Below are positions 33,508-41,843 of a stretch of DNA of 64,000 nucleotides, piece after piece (within the stretch, counting starts at the first letter, position 1; the number at the start of each line of letters is the position of its first letter). This stretch comes from Taklimakanibacter sp050246735 (GTDB lineage: Bacteria; Pseudomonadota; Alphaproteobacteria; Rhizobiales; Aestuariivirgaceae), in assembly GCA_050246735.1 (NCBI GenBank), contig JBFWVM010000009.1, forward strand, positions 144,072 to 208,071. The letters are read 5' to 3'. The notes under the pieces are model-generated. The model did no database searches. It was given only the letters and a program-made list of their open reading frames with translations, and was not told the DNA's origin. Both the position numbers and the translations under genes were made by a program.

Positions 33508-35268
33508 TCAAGCCGGAGCCTTTACATTCGTATGCTTGTACTTGTCGAGCACGCGCTGCGGATATTTGAGGGCGTCGCGGCGGAAGGGATCGCCCAGCTC
33601 CTGGGTGACCATGACCTCGATGACCGTGGTCTTGCCCTGCTTCTGCGCCGCGCAGGCCTTGTCGAGGGCCTCGCCGACGTCGCCGAGCCTGTCGATGGTG
33701 ACGCCCTCGGCGCCGAGCGAGCGGGCAACCTCCGCCCAGCTCGGATTCTTGAGGTTAACGCCGAGGAAGCGCGTGTCGTAGAAATCGACCTGGTTCTTCT
33801 TCTCCGCACCCCATTGCTTGTTGTGGAAGACGACCGCGGTCACCGGGATGGCTTCGCGCACGCAGGTGAGGATCTCGGGGAAGCTCATGCCCCAGGCGCC
33901 GTCGCCGACATAGGCGACCGCCGGCCGGTCGGGGGCGGCCACCTTGGCGCCGATGACGGCCGGCAGCGCATAGCCGCAATTGCCGAAGCTCATCGCGGCG
34001 AACATCGAATTGGGCCGGTTGAAGCGCAGATAGGAGTTGGAGACCGAGCAGATATTGCCGATATCGGTCGACACCATGGCGTTCTCGGGCATCGCCTTTT
34101 CGAGCTCGCGCAGCATCTGGCGCGGATGCATGTAGGGCGAATCCTTGGCGACCTCGACGGACCAGCCGTCCTTCTCGTGGGTCCAGCCGTCGAGCTCCTT
34201 CTCCCAGGCGTCCTTCTCCGCCCTGATCTTCTTCCTGCGCTCGTCCGCCGTCGCCGACGCGGCGAGCTTGCGGTTGGCGAGACGATAGGCGAGCGCCTTG
34301 GCCGCCTCCCTGGCATCGCCGACGATCCCGACCGAGATCTGCTTGACGAGGCCCAGCATGCGGTGATCGCTGTCGACCTGGATGATCCGGGCGTTCTTCG
34401 GCCAGTAGTCCAGCCCATGCTGGGGCAGCGTGCCGAACGGCCCGAGCCTCGTGCCGAGCGCCAGGACGACGTCGGCTTCGGCGATGAGCTTCATGCCGGC
34501 CTTCGAGCCCTGATAGCCGAGCGGCCCGCACCACAGCGGATGCTTGGCCGGGAAGCTGTCATTGTGCAGGTAGGAATTGACGACGGGCGCCGACAGCTGC
34601 TCGGCGAGCGCCACGCATTCCTTGACGCCGTCCGAGAAGATGACGCCGCCGCCCGACACGATGACGGGGAACTTCGCCTTGGCCAGGAGGTCGGCCGCCT
34701 CGTCGAGATCGGCGTCGGCGCCGGGCCCGCGCGCGATCCGCCGCGGCCTGGCGATTTCGTAGTCCGCCTCGCCGTAGAAATTGTCGCGCGGAATGTTGAG
34801 CTGGGTGGGGCCGCGTTCCGACATCGCCATGTCGAAGCAGCGCGCGGTGAGCTCGGCCATGCGCGGGTGCTTCGACACATGCGCCTGGTATCTGGTGATC
34901 TTGGAGAAGATCGGCAGCTGCTCGGTCTCCTGGAAGCCGCCGAGGCCGATCGTCCCCGAGCCGGTCTCGGGCGTGATGACGACGACGGGCGAATGCGCCC
35001 AGTAGGCCGCCGCCGTCGAGGTCACGAAATTGGTGATGCCGGGACCGTTCTGGGCTATGCACACGCCATGGCGTCCGGAGACCCGCGAATAGCCGTCCGC
35101 CATATGGCCCGCACCTTGCTCATGCGCCGTCGGGATGAAGCGGATGCCGGCGGTCGGGAACAGGTCGAGCGCGTCCATATAGGCCGAGCCTACGATGCCG
35201 AACACGTCCTTGACGCCATAGGCGGCGAGCGTTTCGACGAAGGCTTCCGAGGCGGACATCTTGGGCAT
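33508..35268 (-). CDS. xsc: Sulfoacetaldehyde acetyltransferase
   Basis: 586 residues from ATG at 35268, preceded by GAGGAG. It is a thiamine-diphosphate enzyme with three domains: the N-terminal PYR domain with SAYMDALDLFPTAGIRFIPTAHEQGAGHMADG, a central domain, and a C-terminal PP domain with AYVGDGAWGMSFPEILT carrying the GDG cofactor motif. The N-terminus and overall length match Xsc rather than acetolactate synthase. Xsc cleaves sulfoacetaldehyde with phosphate to acetyl phosphate and sulfite in the cytoplasm, the hub of C2-sulfonate (taurine, isethionate, sulfoacetate) degradation. It heads an xsc - MFS - ackA operon. Confidence 0.93.
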   Translation of the reverse strand: MPKMSASEAFVETLAAYGVKDVFGIVGSAYMDALDLFPTAGIRFIPTAHEQGAGHMADGYSRVSGRHGVCIAQNGPGITNFVTSTAAAYWAHSPVVVITPETGSGTIGLGGFQETEQLPIFSKITRYQAHVSKHPRMAELTARCFDMAMSERGPTQLNIPRDNFYGEADYEIARPRRIARGPGADADLDEAADLLAKAKFPVIVSGGGVIFSDGVKECVALAEQLSAPVVNSYLHNDSFPAKHPLWCGPLGYQGSKAGMKLIAEADVVLALGTRLGPFGTLPQHGLDYWPKNARIIQVDSDHRMLGLVKQISVGIVGDAREAAKALAYRLANRKLAASATADERRKKIRAEKDAWEKELDGWTHEKDGWSVEVAKDSPYMHPRQMLRELEKAMPENAMVSTDIGNICSVSNSYLRFNRPNSMFAAMSFGNCGYALPAVIGAKVAAPDRPAVAYVGDGAWGMSFPEILTCVREAIPVTAVVFHNKQWGAEKKNQVDFYDTRFLGVNLKNPSWAEVARSLGAEGVTIDRLGDVGEALDKACAAQKQGKTTVIEVMVTQELGDPFRRDALKYPQRVLDKYKHTNVKAPA

Positions 35269-35352
35269 GGCAGGCTCCTCGCGGCAGGATAAGGTCGGCG
35301 TTTTCCCTATTCTGGCATCTGGCCCCATGAAAGCGCCAGTTCCCCGAAGCAC

Positions 35353-35577
35353 TCAGGTCCAGAGCGCCCCGAGGCCGAAGAAGGCTGTGTCCTTGACCCT
35401 GCGGGCTACGCCTTGAAGGGCCGAGTTCCGGGGGCCGGCGCAATAGGTCGTGCTCCAGATCACCCGCTTTTCGCCGTCTCCTACGGGGGTCGCCTTGTGG
35501 CGCACTCTGACGCCTTCGAAGACGATCATCGCGTTGGGCGGCGTCGGGACGATGCAGCTTTTCGATCCGAAAGCCCG
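35353..35577 (-). pseudogene. C-terminal remnant of a 2OG-Fe(II) oxygenase-like gene
   Basis: Directly after the DUF1778 stop codon, and in the same frame, 74 codons read as protein-like sequence ending in a stop: it includes PPNAMIVFEGVRVRHKATPV, then GDGEKRVIWSTTYCAGP, and ends KDTAFFGLGALWT. The His in VRHKATP and the Arg in EKRVIW would fit the distal metal His and 2-oxoglutarate-binding Arg of a dioxygenase double-stranded beta-helix. There is no start codon or N-terminal half, so this is a truncated gene whose front was lost when the antitoxin gene came to lie there. The family call is from memory of similar proteins. Confidence 0.5.
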
Positions 35578-35868
35578 TCATGTCCGCTTGCCGCGCGAAA
35601 ACACGCTTCGTTCCTCTAGAAGCTTGCGCAGGCGCGGCAGATCGCGCGGCGGGGCATCCAGGGCGGCGATGAAGGCTTTCCACTTCTCCGGGGGAAGCTG
35701 GAAAATGCGGCGGTCGGCAAGGGCTTCCTCGGCCCGGCCGAGGGCGCTCTCAAGCACGAATTCGCTCAGTGAGCGGCGTTGCGCCCGCGCTGCGGCCGTC
35801 AGGGTGTGCTTGGCCTCCGCCGTCAGGCGGAGATCGAGCTTTTCAGTGCGATTGATGCGCGTGGCCAT
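35578..35868 (-). CDS. DUF1778 family antitoxin (TacA-like), apparently orphan
   Basis: 96 residues from ATG at 35868 with a strong AGGAGG ribosome site. The N-terminal ribbon-helix-helix region (NRTEKLDLRLTAEAKHTLTAAARAQRRSLSEFVLESAL) is the DUF1778 DNA-binding domain; the C-terminal half (RRIFQLPPEKWKAFIAALDAPPRDLPRLRKLL) is the toxin-neutralising segment. TacA antitoxins are normally followed by a GNAT toxin (TacT) in the same operon. Here the downstream sequence is an oxygenase remnant, so the toxin is absent from this locus. Confidence 0.88.
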   Translation of the reverse strand: MATRINRTEKLDLRLTAEAKHTLTAAARAQRRSLSEFVLESALGRAEEALADRRIFQLPPEKWKAFIAALDAPPRDLPRLRKLLEERSVFSRGKRT

Positions 35869-36029
35869 GATGCTGCCTCCTGAACACATCCTGCCAATAT
35901 GCCAGACATTGCCAAGACATTTGTATATTGCGTGTTCCCGCCGTCCGGCATCCAGCCTCGACGCCACGCAGCCATTGCAATGGAGAGCCTGGATAGCCGC
36001 TCCGGAGGGCTGCCATGCCGGGATGAAAG

Positions 36030-36311
36030 CTATTTCAGCTCGATCTCGATGAAGGCGTATTCGCCGTCATTGGCGTTGACGACGTCGTGCTCGACGCCTT
36101 CGTTGCGGAAATAGGGCACGCCCTTCTTCATCTCGGCGAAGGTCTCGCCCTCTTTGGTGAGGAGCTTCACCCTGCCGTCCATCAGCGGCACCACGACATA
36201 GTCGTGGCCGTGCCGGTGCCAGCCGGTATTGGCCCCGGGCGCGAAGCGGTATTCGGTGACGATCACCTTCTCGTTCTCGATGTGCTTGATGGCTTTAGCG
36301 GTGCCGGTCAT
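36030..36311 (-). CDS. Small cupin-domain protein
   Basis: 93 residues forming a single cupin barrel. Motif 1 is GANTGWHRHGHDYVVVPLMDG with two His and, later, motif 2 FRNEGVEHDVVNAND, giving candidate metal ligands. It is 15 bases after the lrgB stop and on the same strand, so it likely belongs to the lrgA-lrgB operon. Small cupins of this type bind a metal and may act as enzymes or sensors; the substrate is unknown. Confidence 0.85.
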   Translation of the reverse strand: MTGTAKAIKHIENEKVIVTEYRFAPGANTGWHRHGHDYVVVPLMDGRVKLLTKEGETFAEMKKGVPYFRNEGVEHDVVNANDGEYAFIEIELK

Positions 36312-36326
36312 CGGCGTCTCCTGTCG

Positions 36327-37046
36327 TCAGGTGAGGAACCAGTAGAAAATGACGGGAAGGATGAGCGCGGTGAGCACGGCATTGAGCGCCATGGCAATGC
36401 CGGCGAAGGTGCCCGCCACCTCATCCACGGTGAAGGCCCTGGCGGTGCCGATGCCGTGGGCGGCGAGGCCCGCGGCAAAGCCGCGCGCGGCATAGTCCTT
36501 GAGCCCGAGCGCGTTCATCAGCGGCGTCACCATGATGGCGCCCATGAGTCCGGTGGTGACCACGAGGACCGCGGTGAGCGCCGCCTCGCCGCCGAACTGC
36601 TCGGCGATGCCCATGGCGACGCCGGCCGTCACCGATTTCGGGGCCAGGGCGGCGAGCACCGAACCGGGCAGTCCGAAATAGGCGGCGACGGCGAGCGCCG
36701 AGACGGCGGCGGTCACCGATCCCGCGAGGAGGGCGGCGGCCATCGGCAGCAGGTTCTGCCTCACCTTGTCGAGATTGCGATAGAGCGGGATGGCGATCGC
36801 GACGATGGCGGGCCCCAGCAGGAAATGCACGAACTGCGCGCCCTCGAAATAGGTCGCGAAGGACGTGCCGGTCGAGAGGAGGATGATGTCGAGCGCCATG
36901 ATCGCCAGAAGGACCGGGTTGACCATCGGATGCCGGCCGCAGGCGAGCGCGATCCGGTCGGCGGCGATCCAGGCGAGCAGGGTGACCGTCAGCCACAGGA
37001 GCGGTGTCGAGGCGAGATAGACCCAGAGATCGAAGGCCGGCGTCAC
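36327..37046 (-). CDS. lrgB: LrgB family membrane protein
   Basis: 239 residues from GTG at 37046, overlapping the lrgA stop (GTGA). Six or more hydrophobic segments, with the family block LGPAIVAIAIPLYRNLDKVRQNLLP near residue 90 and KSVTAGVAMGIAEQFGG near 135. LrgB works with LrgA/CidA-type holin-like proteins; in different bacteria the pair has been linked to murein hydrolase control or to transport of glycolate, pyruvate or lactate. The coupled start supports a two-protein complex with the upstream gene. Confidence 0.93.
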   Translation of the reverse strand: MTPAFDLWVYLASTPLLWLTVTLLAWIAADRIALACGRHPMVNPVLLAIMALDIILLSTGTSFATYFEGAQFVHFLLGPAIVAIAIPLYRNLDKVRQNLLPMAAALLAGSVTAAVSALAVAAYFGLPGSVLAALAPKSVTAGVAMGIAEQFGGEAALTAVLVVTTGLMGAIMVTPLMNALGLKDYAARGFAAGLAAHGIGTARAFTVDEVAGTFAGIAMALNAVLTALILPVIFYWFLT

Positions 37047-37426
37047 GCTGTACTCCGCGCCGATTGCCAGCGTCTGACCGCGGTGAAGGTGAGCGCGGTG
37101 ACGGCGAGCGCCAGGGCGGTGGAGACGAAGAGCGCGAGGAGAAGGACCGGCCCGTAGGTCCGCAGAAGATGCAGGTGATCGATCACCCCCACGCCCGCCG
37201 GCACGAACAGGATGGAAAGATGCTGCAGCAATCCGCCGGTCGCGCGCCCGAGCGCCGTGCCGTCGACCGATGCCGTATCGGCCTTTCCGAAGCTCTGCGC
37301 GACGAGGAGGCCGGCGAAGAGGATGAGCAGCCCGATCACCGGGCCGGGCATGGGCAGGCCGAAGCCATGCGACAGGATCTCGCCGGCAAGCTGGCAGAGA
37401 AGCAGGATGGCGAAGGCCTCGATCAT
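37043..37426 (-). CDS. lrgA: LrgA/CidA family holin-like membrane protein
   Basis: 127 residues from ATG at 37426. Four hydrophobic segments, with the family motif GLPMPGPVIGLLILFAGLL near residue 24 and LLQHLSILFVPAGVGVIDHL near 67. It is the partner of LrgB, encoded by the next gene with a 4-base overlap. Role as for the LrgAB pair: inner-membrane transport or cell-lysis control; no regulator (LytSR) is nearby. Confidence 0.91.
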   Translation of the reverse strand: MIEAFAILLLCQLAGEILSHGFGLPMPGPVIGLLILFAGLLVAQSFGKADTASVDGTALGRATGGLLQHLSILFVPAGVGVIDHLHLLRTYGPVLLLALFVSTALALAVTALTFTAVRRWQSARSTA

Positions 37427-37463
37427 GCCGGGCAGGCTATCCGAGCGCCGTATGGGGTCAATC

Positions 37464-38543
37464 TTATTTTGGCCGCGGAGACTTGAGACCGGCATCGGGC
37501 TGGGCGAGCCTGCCTTCGCGCCTGAGCCTGACCGCGGCGACGAGCGTCTCGGCGGCATTGCGGACCTCGGCCTTAAGGTCGAGGTCGGCGTCGAGATCGT
37601 CATGGCTCGTCGCATAATCGCGGTAGTAGCCGATATAGCGGTCGAGCAGCGCCTTGGAGCCGGCGGGCACCAGCCCCATGTCGGTGAGCCAGTCGGTCAG
37701 GATGCGGCGCAGGTTTTCCGTTCCCGAAGCATCGCCATGCGTGATGACGGAGAACAGGCGGCCGGCGAGATGGCGCGGATAGGGCCAGCCTTTGAGCTCG
37801 AGCGCCTTGGCGGCCTCGGGATCCTTGCCGTGTGTCGAGGTCGGATCGGGATTGCCGCCGTCGGCGCAGACCAGCCGGTCGATCATCGCCTTGAGACCGG
37901 CGGGGACCTGGTACCAGTTGACCGGTGTCACGATCATGACGCCATGCGCCTTGACCCACATGGGATAGATCTCGTTCATCCAGTCGTTCACTTGCCCGAT
38001 GGCGTGATTGGGATAGCATGAGCAGGGCCAGTGGCACAGCGGCATGGCGGTCGAGACGCACGCCTTGCAGGGATAGATGACGCGGCCATATTCGGAAGCG
38101 AGCCGGCTCAGATCGAGCAGTTGCACTTCGAAGCCGCGTTTCGCTTCGATGGTCTTGCGCGCGGTCATCGCCAGGCGCCAGCTCTTCGAGATTTCGCCGG
38201 GGCAGGTCTGGTCGCTGCGCATCGAGCCGTTGACGATCAGAACGCGCGAGGGCGCCGCGGGATCGCGGTGCTCGCGCTCGGCCGCCTTTATGCCGTCATG
38301 CGCGGCGAGCCACTCGACGGAAAGGTCGTAGGAGGGGTCTGCAAATCCCCTGCCGGCTTTGCGCGTGCGCGGCGCCTTGTGGTAGTCGTGATAGGAGGTC
38401 CAGGCGGCCGGCAGCAGCGCCTCGATCTCGCCGGCGGTTTCGGCGAAGACCGGGTCATAGAAGCGTGCCTTGAATCGTTCGGTGAATTCCGCCTTGCTCA
38501 GGGCTACGCTCGGCATCCCCTTGCGGACTTTCGCTTTTCTCAT
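37464..38543 (-). CDS. Flavodoxin/NADPH-dependent FMN reductase family protein with Cys-rich motif
   Basis: 359 residues from ATG at 38543. The first 100 residues are an extension with no recognised domain. The flavodoxin-like fold follows: RVLIVNGSMRSDQTCPGEISKS (phosphate-binding loop) near residue 99, APVNWYQ-type block VIVTPVNWYQVPAGLKAMIDRL near 210. Between them lies a cysteine cluster, YPCKACVSTAMPLCHWPCSCYPN, spaced C-x2-C-x7-C-x3-C-x-C, which could hold an iron-sulfur cluster as in iron-sulfur flavoproteins. The physiological substrate is unknown; it stands alone between lrgA and ald. Confidence 0.8.
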   Translation of the reverse strand: MRKAKVRKGMPSVALSKAEFTERFKARFYDPVFAETAGEIEALLPAAWTSYHDYHKAPRTRKAGRGFADPSYDLSVEWLAAHDGIKAAEREHRDPAAPSRVLIVNGSMRSDQTCPGEISKSWRLAMTARKTIEAKRGFEVQLLDLSRLASEYGRVIYPCKACVSTAMPLCHWPCSCYPNHAIGQVNDWMNEIYPMWVKAHGVMIVTPVNWYQVPAGLKAMIDRLVCADGGNPDPTSTHGKDPEAAKALELKGWPYPRHLAGRLFSVITHGDASGTENLRRILTDWLTDMGLVPAGSKALLDRYIGYYRDYATSHDDLDADLDLKAEVRNAAETLVAAVRLRREGRLAQPDAGLKSPRPK

Positions 38544-38628
38544 GGCGTGCCTCCGTGCGGAATAAGCCCGCAAGGCACGGGCTTGTTCCACGCACGCTCC
38601 TACGCCCGGATCGCGCTGTCAAACGAGA

Positions 38629-39747
38629 TCAGGCGGCGAGCGCCTTTTCGGCCGGCACATACTCATAGCCGAGATCGTCGGCGACGGCCTTGTAGGTCAC
38701 CTTCCCCCTGCAGACATTGAGGCCGGCGCGCAGGTGATGATCCTCGAGCAGCGCCTGCTTGTAGCCCTTGTCGGCGATCCTGAGGCCGAAGGGCAAGGTC
38801 ACGTTGTTGAGCGCATAGGTCGAGGTGCGCGCCACACCGCCTGGCATGTTGGCGACGCAGTAATGGATGACGCCGTCGACCACATAGGTCGGGTCGGCAT
38901 GGGTCGTTGCCTTGGAGGTCTCCGCGCAGCCGCCCTGGTCGATCGCGACGTCGACGAGGACCGAGCCGTTCTTCCAGTCCTTGAGCATCTGGCGGGTGAC
39001 GAGCTTCGGCGCCGCCGCTCCCGGGATCAGAACGCCGCCCACCACGAGATCGGCGGTGGCGCATTCGTCCTCGACCGTCCCTTGCGTCGAATAGAGGGTC
39101 TTGAGCTGCGTGCCGAAGCGCGAGACGAGCTCTTCCATGCGCTCGGTGCTCTTTTCGAGGATGGTGACGTCGGCGCCGAGCCCCATGGCCATCGCCGCGG
39201 CATTGGTGCCGACCACGCCGCCGCCGAGGATCACGACCTTGGCCGGCGCCACGCCGGGCACGCCGCCGAGCAGCACGCCGAGGCCGCCTTGCGCCTTTTC
39301 CAGGCAATGCGCGCCCGACTGGATCGACATCCGTCCCGCCACCTGAGACATCGGCGCCAGCAGCGGCAGGCCGCCGCGCGAATTGGTGACGGTCTCGTAA
39401 GCGATGCAGACGGCGCCCGACTCGACGAGGTCCCTGGTCTGCTCCGGATCGGGAGCGAGGTGCAGATAGGTGTAGAGGATCTGGCCGTCGCGCAGCATCT
39501 TGCGCTCGACCGCCTGCGGCTCCTTCACCTTCACGATCATGTCGGCCTTGGCGAAGATTTCCTCCGCCGTCGGAATATTCTGCGCGCCGGCCGCCCGGTA
39601 GTCCTCGTCCGACGCACCGATGCCCAGTCCGGCGCCCGTCTGGACCCAGACCTCGTGGCCGTGGCGCACGGCCTCACGAACCGAGAGCGGCGTCATGCCG
39701 ACCCGGTATTCGTGGTTCTTGATCTCTTTAGGAACGCCGATCAGCAT
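38629..39747 (-). CDS. ald: Alanine dehydrogenase
   Basis: 372 residues, the standard Ald length. The start MLIGVPKEIKNHEYRVGMTP is diagnostic; the substrate Lys is in VKVKEPQ, the catalytic His in YTYLHLAPD, and the Rossmann motif GGGVVGTNAAAMAMGLGADVTILE is near residue 175. It deaminates L-alanine to pyruvate with NAD+, or the reverse. In taurine degradation Ald regenerates pyruvate for taurine:pyruvate aminotransferase, and xsc is 3.4 kb away on the same strand. A general role in alanine catabolism is equally possible. Confidence 0.95.
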   Translation of the reverse strand: MLIGVPKEIKNHEYRVGMTPLSVREAVRHGHEVWVQTGAGLGIGASDEDYRAAGAQNIPTAEEIFAKADMIVKVKEPQAVERKMLRDGQILYTYLHLAPDPEQTRDLVESGAVCIAYETVTNSRGGLPLLAPMSQVAGRMSIQSGAHCLEKAQGGLGVLLGGVPGVAPAKVVILGGGVVGTNAAAMAMGLGADVTILEKSTERMEELVSRFGTQLKTLYSTQGTVEDECATADLVVGGVLIPGAAAPKLVTRQMLKDWKNGSVLVDVAIDQGGCAETSKATTHADPTYVVDGVIHYCVANMPGGVARTSTYALNNVTLPFGLRIADKGYKQALLEDHHLRAGLNVCRGKVTYKAVADDLGYEYVPAEKALAA

Positions 39748-39900
39748 GGTGGAGGAACTCCCAAAGGACGTGCCGGGGCTGTGGGCCCCGCGGTCCGGAT
39801 TGATGGTTGTCGGAATTAGCCAGTCGCCGGTTGCCCCTGTAGCACCAGTTCTCCTGGCCGCGTCAGGCCAGTTCTCTGCCGGTCCCGTCTGCGCGCGCGC

Positions 39901-40893
39901 TTATACTCCCGGGGGCGTCGCGCCGACAACCCCCGGGGGCTTCGCCGCGAGACGGTCGACCCGCCGGTCCGCCCAGAGCATGAAAAGCCCGGCGGCAAGA
40001 ACGATGGCGCCGCCCCACAAGGTCCTGAGGCCCGGCACGTCGCCGAAGGCGAGGAAGCCCAGCACCACCGCCCAGAACATGGCGCTGTATTCGAACGGCG
40101 CGACGAAGCTCGACTCGGCGTTCTTGTAGGCCATGCCGAACAGCACCATGGCGACGGCGACGGTCGTGCCGAGGAGGAGCATCGCCGCGAGATCGGGCAG
40201 ATGCGGCCATTGCCAGGGCCGCGCCAGGAAGGCGAGGCTCTTGTGCTCGACATGGCCGGGATCCAGGAGAGCGAAGATTACGGCAAGGCTGACGGCGACG
40301 GCGAGATAGGCCACGTTGGAGTGGAAGGCCATGGCCGCGGGCGGAACGGTGCGCACGACGCGACGCGCGAGCGTCTGGCTGATCGCATAGCCGATGGCGG
40401 AATAGAGGGCGAGCAGGGCGGCGGGCTCCAGCACGCCGCGTCCGGGATTGATCATGATCATGACGCCGGCGAAGCCGACGACGATGGCGATCCAGCGATG
40501 CAGGCGCACGCGCTCGCCGAGCATCGGACCGGCGATGACGGCCACACAGAGCGGCATCACGAAATAGATGGCGACCGAATCGGCCATGGGCATCGCCGCG
40601 ATCGAAAGGATGTAGGCCAGGTAGGCGGAACCCATGATGAAACCGCGCGTTAAGCTCAAGCCGGTTCCGGGCCCCCAGAGGCTCGCCAGCGACGCATTCC
40701 TGTTGACGATAAGGGTCAGTATGGGGATCCCGATCAGGCAGCGGATGAAGAGAACCTGATGAACCGGATAGCTGCCGCTCAACCACTTGACGATCGTGTC
40801 CCCGGAGGACGCGATGCCAACCGCGCCGCAGGCATAAAGCACGGCAAGAAGCTTGTTGTCGGCGGATGTCGATGCAGCCATTCTCAGGCCCAT
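39901..40893 (-). CDS. DMT superfamily (EamA) transporter
   Basis: 330 residues from ATG at 40893; an in-frame ATG at 40881 (AASTSADNK) is an alternative start. Ten hydrophobic segments form two EamA repeats: first half VLYACGAVGIASSGDTIVKWLSG and second half AIGYAISQTLARRVVR, with VAPFEYSAMFWAVVLGFLAFGD near residue 270. The C-terminus is a short low-complexity Pro/Gly tail. DMT proteins export amino acids, metabolites or nucleobases; the cargo is unknown. It is 153 bases upstream of ald on the same strand. Confidence 0.9.
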   Translation of the reverse strand: MGLRMAASTSADNKLLAVLYACGAVGIASSGDTIVKWLSGSYPVHQVLFIRCLIGIPILTLIVNRNASLASLWGPGTGLSLTRGFIMGSAYLAYILSIAAMPMADSVAIYFVMPLCVAVIAGPMLGERVRLHRWIAIVVGFAGVMIMINPGRGVLEPAALLALYSAIGYAISQTLARRVVRTVPPAAMAFHSNVAYLAVAVSLAVIFALLDPGHVEHKSLAFLARPWQWPHLPDLAAMLLLGTTVAVAMVLFGMAYKNAESSFVAPFEYSAMFWAVVLGFLAFGDVPGLRTLWGGAIVLAAGLFMLWADRRVDRLAAKPPGVVGATPPGV

Positions 40894-40943
40894 ATCTCAC
40901 TTCGATATGCAATGAAACAGGACGCCGCAGAAGAGGGCAACGC

Positions 40944-41843
40944 ATGAGACGCATGGCACTGCGCGGCCTGGTCCTCGCTCTCTGTTTCATGCCCGCGCTG
41001 ACGGCGGCGGACGCGGCCCGCAAGCTGCGTCCGCCGCTGCCCAAACCCAAGCCTGCCGAAATCATGCGCCCCGGCTCCGGCCCGCCCGCCGGGATCGCGA
41101 CGCCGCCGTCCGAGCCGTCCGGGGGCGCCCCGACCGGGCCGGCGGAGAGCGAGCGGCCGTCGGCCGTCGTCATCCCCCGTGAGAAGCCGGCCGAACTCAA
41201 GAAGAGCGAGCCGGACGCCGTCCCCCGGCCGAAACCCGATGCCGCGCCGGCCGATGGCGAGGAGAAGCCGGATCCGGGCGAGGCTTTCGTCATCTGCCGA
41301 AAGGAATTGGCGGAGCTCGGCGCGACCTTCAAGGTGCCCGACATGCCGGCGGCCGCCGGCAAGTGCAAGGTGGCGAATCCGGTCCAGATCACCGCGATCG
41401 CATCGCCGGCCGGCAGGATCGACTTCCCGGGCGAGCCGGTCCTCAATTGCATCTTCGCCAAGCGGCTCGCTTCATGGGTCTCCGATATCGCCGGCCCTGT
41501 GGTCAAGGCCGAGGCCGGCGAGGCCCTGGTGGCGATCTCGACCGGACCGGGCTACCAATGCCGTGGCCGCAACGGCGACGGCACCGCCAAGATCAGCGAG
41601 CATGCCTTCGGCAATGCCCTCGACATCGTGTCCTTCAAGCTCGCGAGCAAGGAAAGCATGCCGGTCGCCAATGTCGCCAGGACCGGCAATGTCGAAAGCC
41701 GCTGGCTGACGGCCTTGCGCATCTCGGCCTGCGGCTATTTCACCACCGTGCTCGGACCGGGCGCCAACGCCACTCACGCCCAGCACTATCATTTCGATCT
41801 GGGCCTTCACGGCAAGAGCGGCAACTACCGGATCTGCGAGTAG
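40944..41843 (+). CDS. Extensin family protein (periplasmic, extensin-like C-terminal domain)
   Basis: 299 residues from ATG at 40944 with GAGGG upstream. A Sec signal peptide covers about the first 24 residues. A proline- and lysine-rich linker runs to about residue 110. The C-terminal domain contains six cysteines and ISEHAFGNALDIVSFKLA near residue 225 and AQHYHFDLGLHG near 285, with His and Asp residues like those of D-Ala-D-Ala metallopeptidases. This bacterial domain family probably acts on peptidoglycan, but activity is unproven. Its stop abuts the MocR stop with no gap. Confidence 0.86.
   Translation: MRRMALRGLVLALCFMPALTAADAARKLRPPLPKPKPAEIMRPGSGPPAGIATPPSEPSGGAPTGPAESERPSAVVIPREKPAELKKSEPDAVPRPKPDAAPADGEEKPDPGEAFVICRKELAELGATFKVPDMPAAAGKCKVANPVQITAIASPAGRIDFPGEPVLNCIFAKRLASWVSDIAGPVVKAEAGEALVAISTGPGYQCRGRNGDGTAKISEHAFGNALDIVSFKLASKESMPVANVARTGNVESRWLTALRISACGYFTTVLGPGANATHAQHYHFDLGLHGKSGNYRICE

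Noticed and set aside
35352..35361. CTGGACCTGA on the minus strand resembling a TauR half-site upstream of xsc
   Set aside because: It is part of the stop region of the oxygenase remnant, only one copy is present, and a similar CTGGAC near the MocR start is not repeated. A chance match is as likely.
35120..35683. 187-codon minus-strand frame spanning the xsc start and the oxygenase remnant
   Set aside because: It is Arg/Pro/Gly-rich out-of-frame translation; the xsc start and the protein-like remnant lie in other frames.
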